Shown here piece after piece: positions 6,100 through 6,193 of a stretch of DNA of 6,193 bases. The stretch is taken from positions 1-6,193 of the forward strand of contig JAJXXG010001102.1 in NCBI GenBank assembly GCA_021781255.1, given 5' to 3'. The notes under the pieces are model-generated. The model saw nothing but the letters and a program-made list of their open reading frames with translations. It did not search any database and was not told the DNA's origin. Numbering within the stretch: the stretch's first letter is position 1; every line of letters begins with the position of its first letter. A program made the translations under genes and the position numbers. This DNA is from Acidobacteriota bacterium (GTDB lineage Bacteria; Acidobacteriota; Terriglobia; Terriglobales; Acidobacteriaceae).

Positions 6100-6193
6100 A
6101 TGAAGAGAACGGCAAAAAAGAGAGCATTATCTTTTCGGTGTGCGCAGCGCACTCTGATTTCTTTTACGCTTCTTGTTTTTTGCTTCTTTTTGC
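6100..6193 (+). CDS. Start of an exported or membrane protein (3' end outside window)
   Basis: An ATG directly follows the stop of the TIGR02186-like gene (TAG 6097-6099), with GGAG at 6092-6095 in front of it. The frame stays open to the window edge for 31 codons. It begins with a strongly basic stretch (MKRTAKKRALSFRCAQR) and continues into a hydrophobic run (TLISFTLLVFCFFL), which is a signal peptide or first membrane helix with positive residues on the cytoplasmic side. The protein cannot be identified from this much. The immediate join places it in the same operon. The stretch is clearly T-rich compared with the genes before it, mostly from Phe and Leu codons. Confidence 0.55.
   Translation, partial: MKRTAKKRALSFRCAQRTLISFTLLVFCFFL

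Noticed and set aside
6140..6152. GTGCGC-A-GCGCAC palindrome followed by T-rich sequence, resembling a terminator
   Set aside because: The usable stem is only about five pairs, the T residues are interrupted and distant, and an open frame with a ribosome binding site runs through it. The T-richness fits a hydrophobic coding segment.
1..6193. Insertion sequences, CRISPR arrays, tRNA or rRNA genes
   Set aside because: I found no spaced direct repeats, no transposase-like frame, no terminal inverted repeats and no tRNA-like structure. The window is almost entirely coding, with no gene-free stretch over 60 bases.

Overview
The window holds five same-strand genes, four of them complete, plus the first codons of a sixth. 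All are read left to right with gaps of 0 to 54 bases, and I see no terminator between them, so it looks like the inside of one operon. Base composition is moderately GC-rich, starts are ATG or GTG, and several Shine-Dalgarno sites are strong. The gene families (cytidylate kinase-like/BON protein, TauE/SafE permeases, a PEP-synthase-like ATP-grasp protein, a TIGR02186/Alph_Pro_TM membrane protein) suggest a Gram-negative bacterium, perhaps Desulfobacterota, Acidobacteriota or a neighbouring phylum. That placement is a low-confidence inference from family knowledge, because no marker gene is present.

Layout: (1) positions 1-524, the C-terminal part of a cytidylate kinase-like protein ending in a BON-like domain; (2) 561-1475, TauE/SafE permease copy A; (3) 1530-4091, a large protein with a PPDK/PEP-synthase ATP-grasp domain and a phosphohistidine swivel domain, but with an unrecognised domain of roughly 280 residues where the PEP/pyruvate TIM barrel would normally be; (4) 4129-5100, TauE/SafE permease copy B, a gap-free paralogue of copy A (about 58% identical by hand count); (5) 5104-6099, a TIGR02186-like protein with a signal peptide, an extracytoplasmic domain carrying an unusual CxCHCxC cluster and one C-terminal membrane helix; (6) 6100-6193, the start of another exported or membrane protein, cut by the window edge. 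A possible 13-codon minicistron (4088-4129) links the stop of gene 3 to the start of gene 4.

Working model (inference): two anion permeases of the sulfite-exporter superfamily and a periplasm-facing anchored partner work with a cytoplasmic phosphotransfer enzyme. That enzyme would use ATP to phosphorylate a swivelling histidine and pass the phosphate to an unknown acceptor held by the C-terminal domain. If it is a true dikinase it would release AMP, and the NMP-kinase-like gene upstream could be linked to that nucleotide chemistry or could be regulatory. The substrate cannot be read from the sequence. The most interesting part is the orphan C-terminal domain of the dikinase-like protein and its placement between two paralogous permeases.
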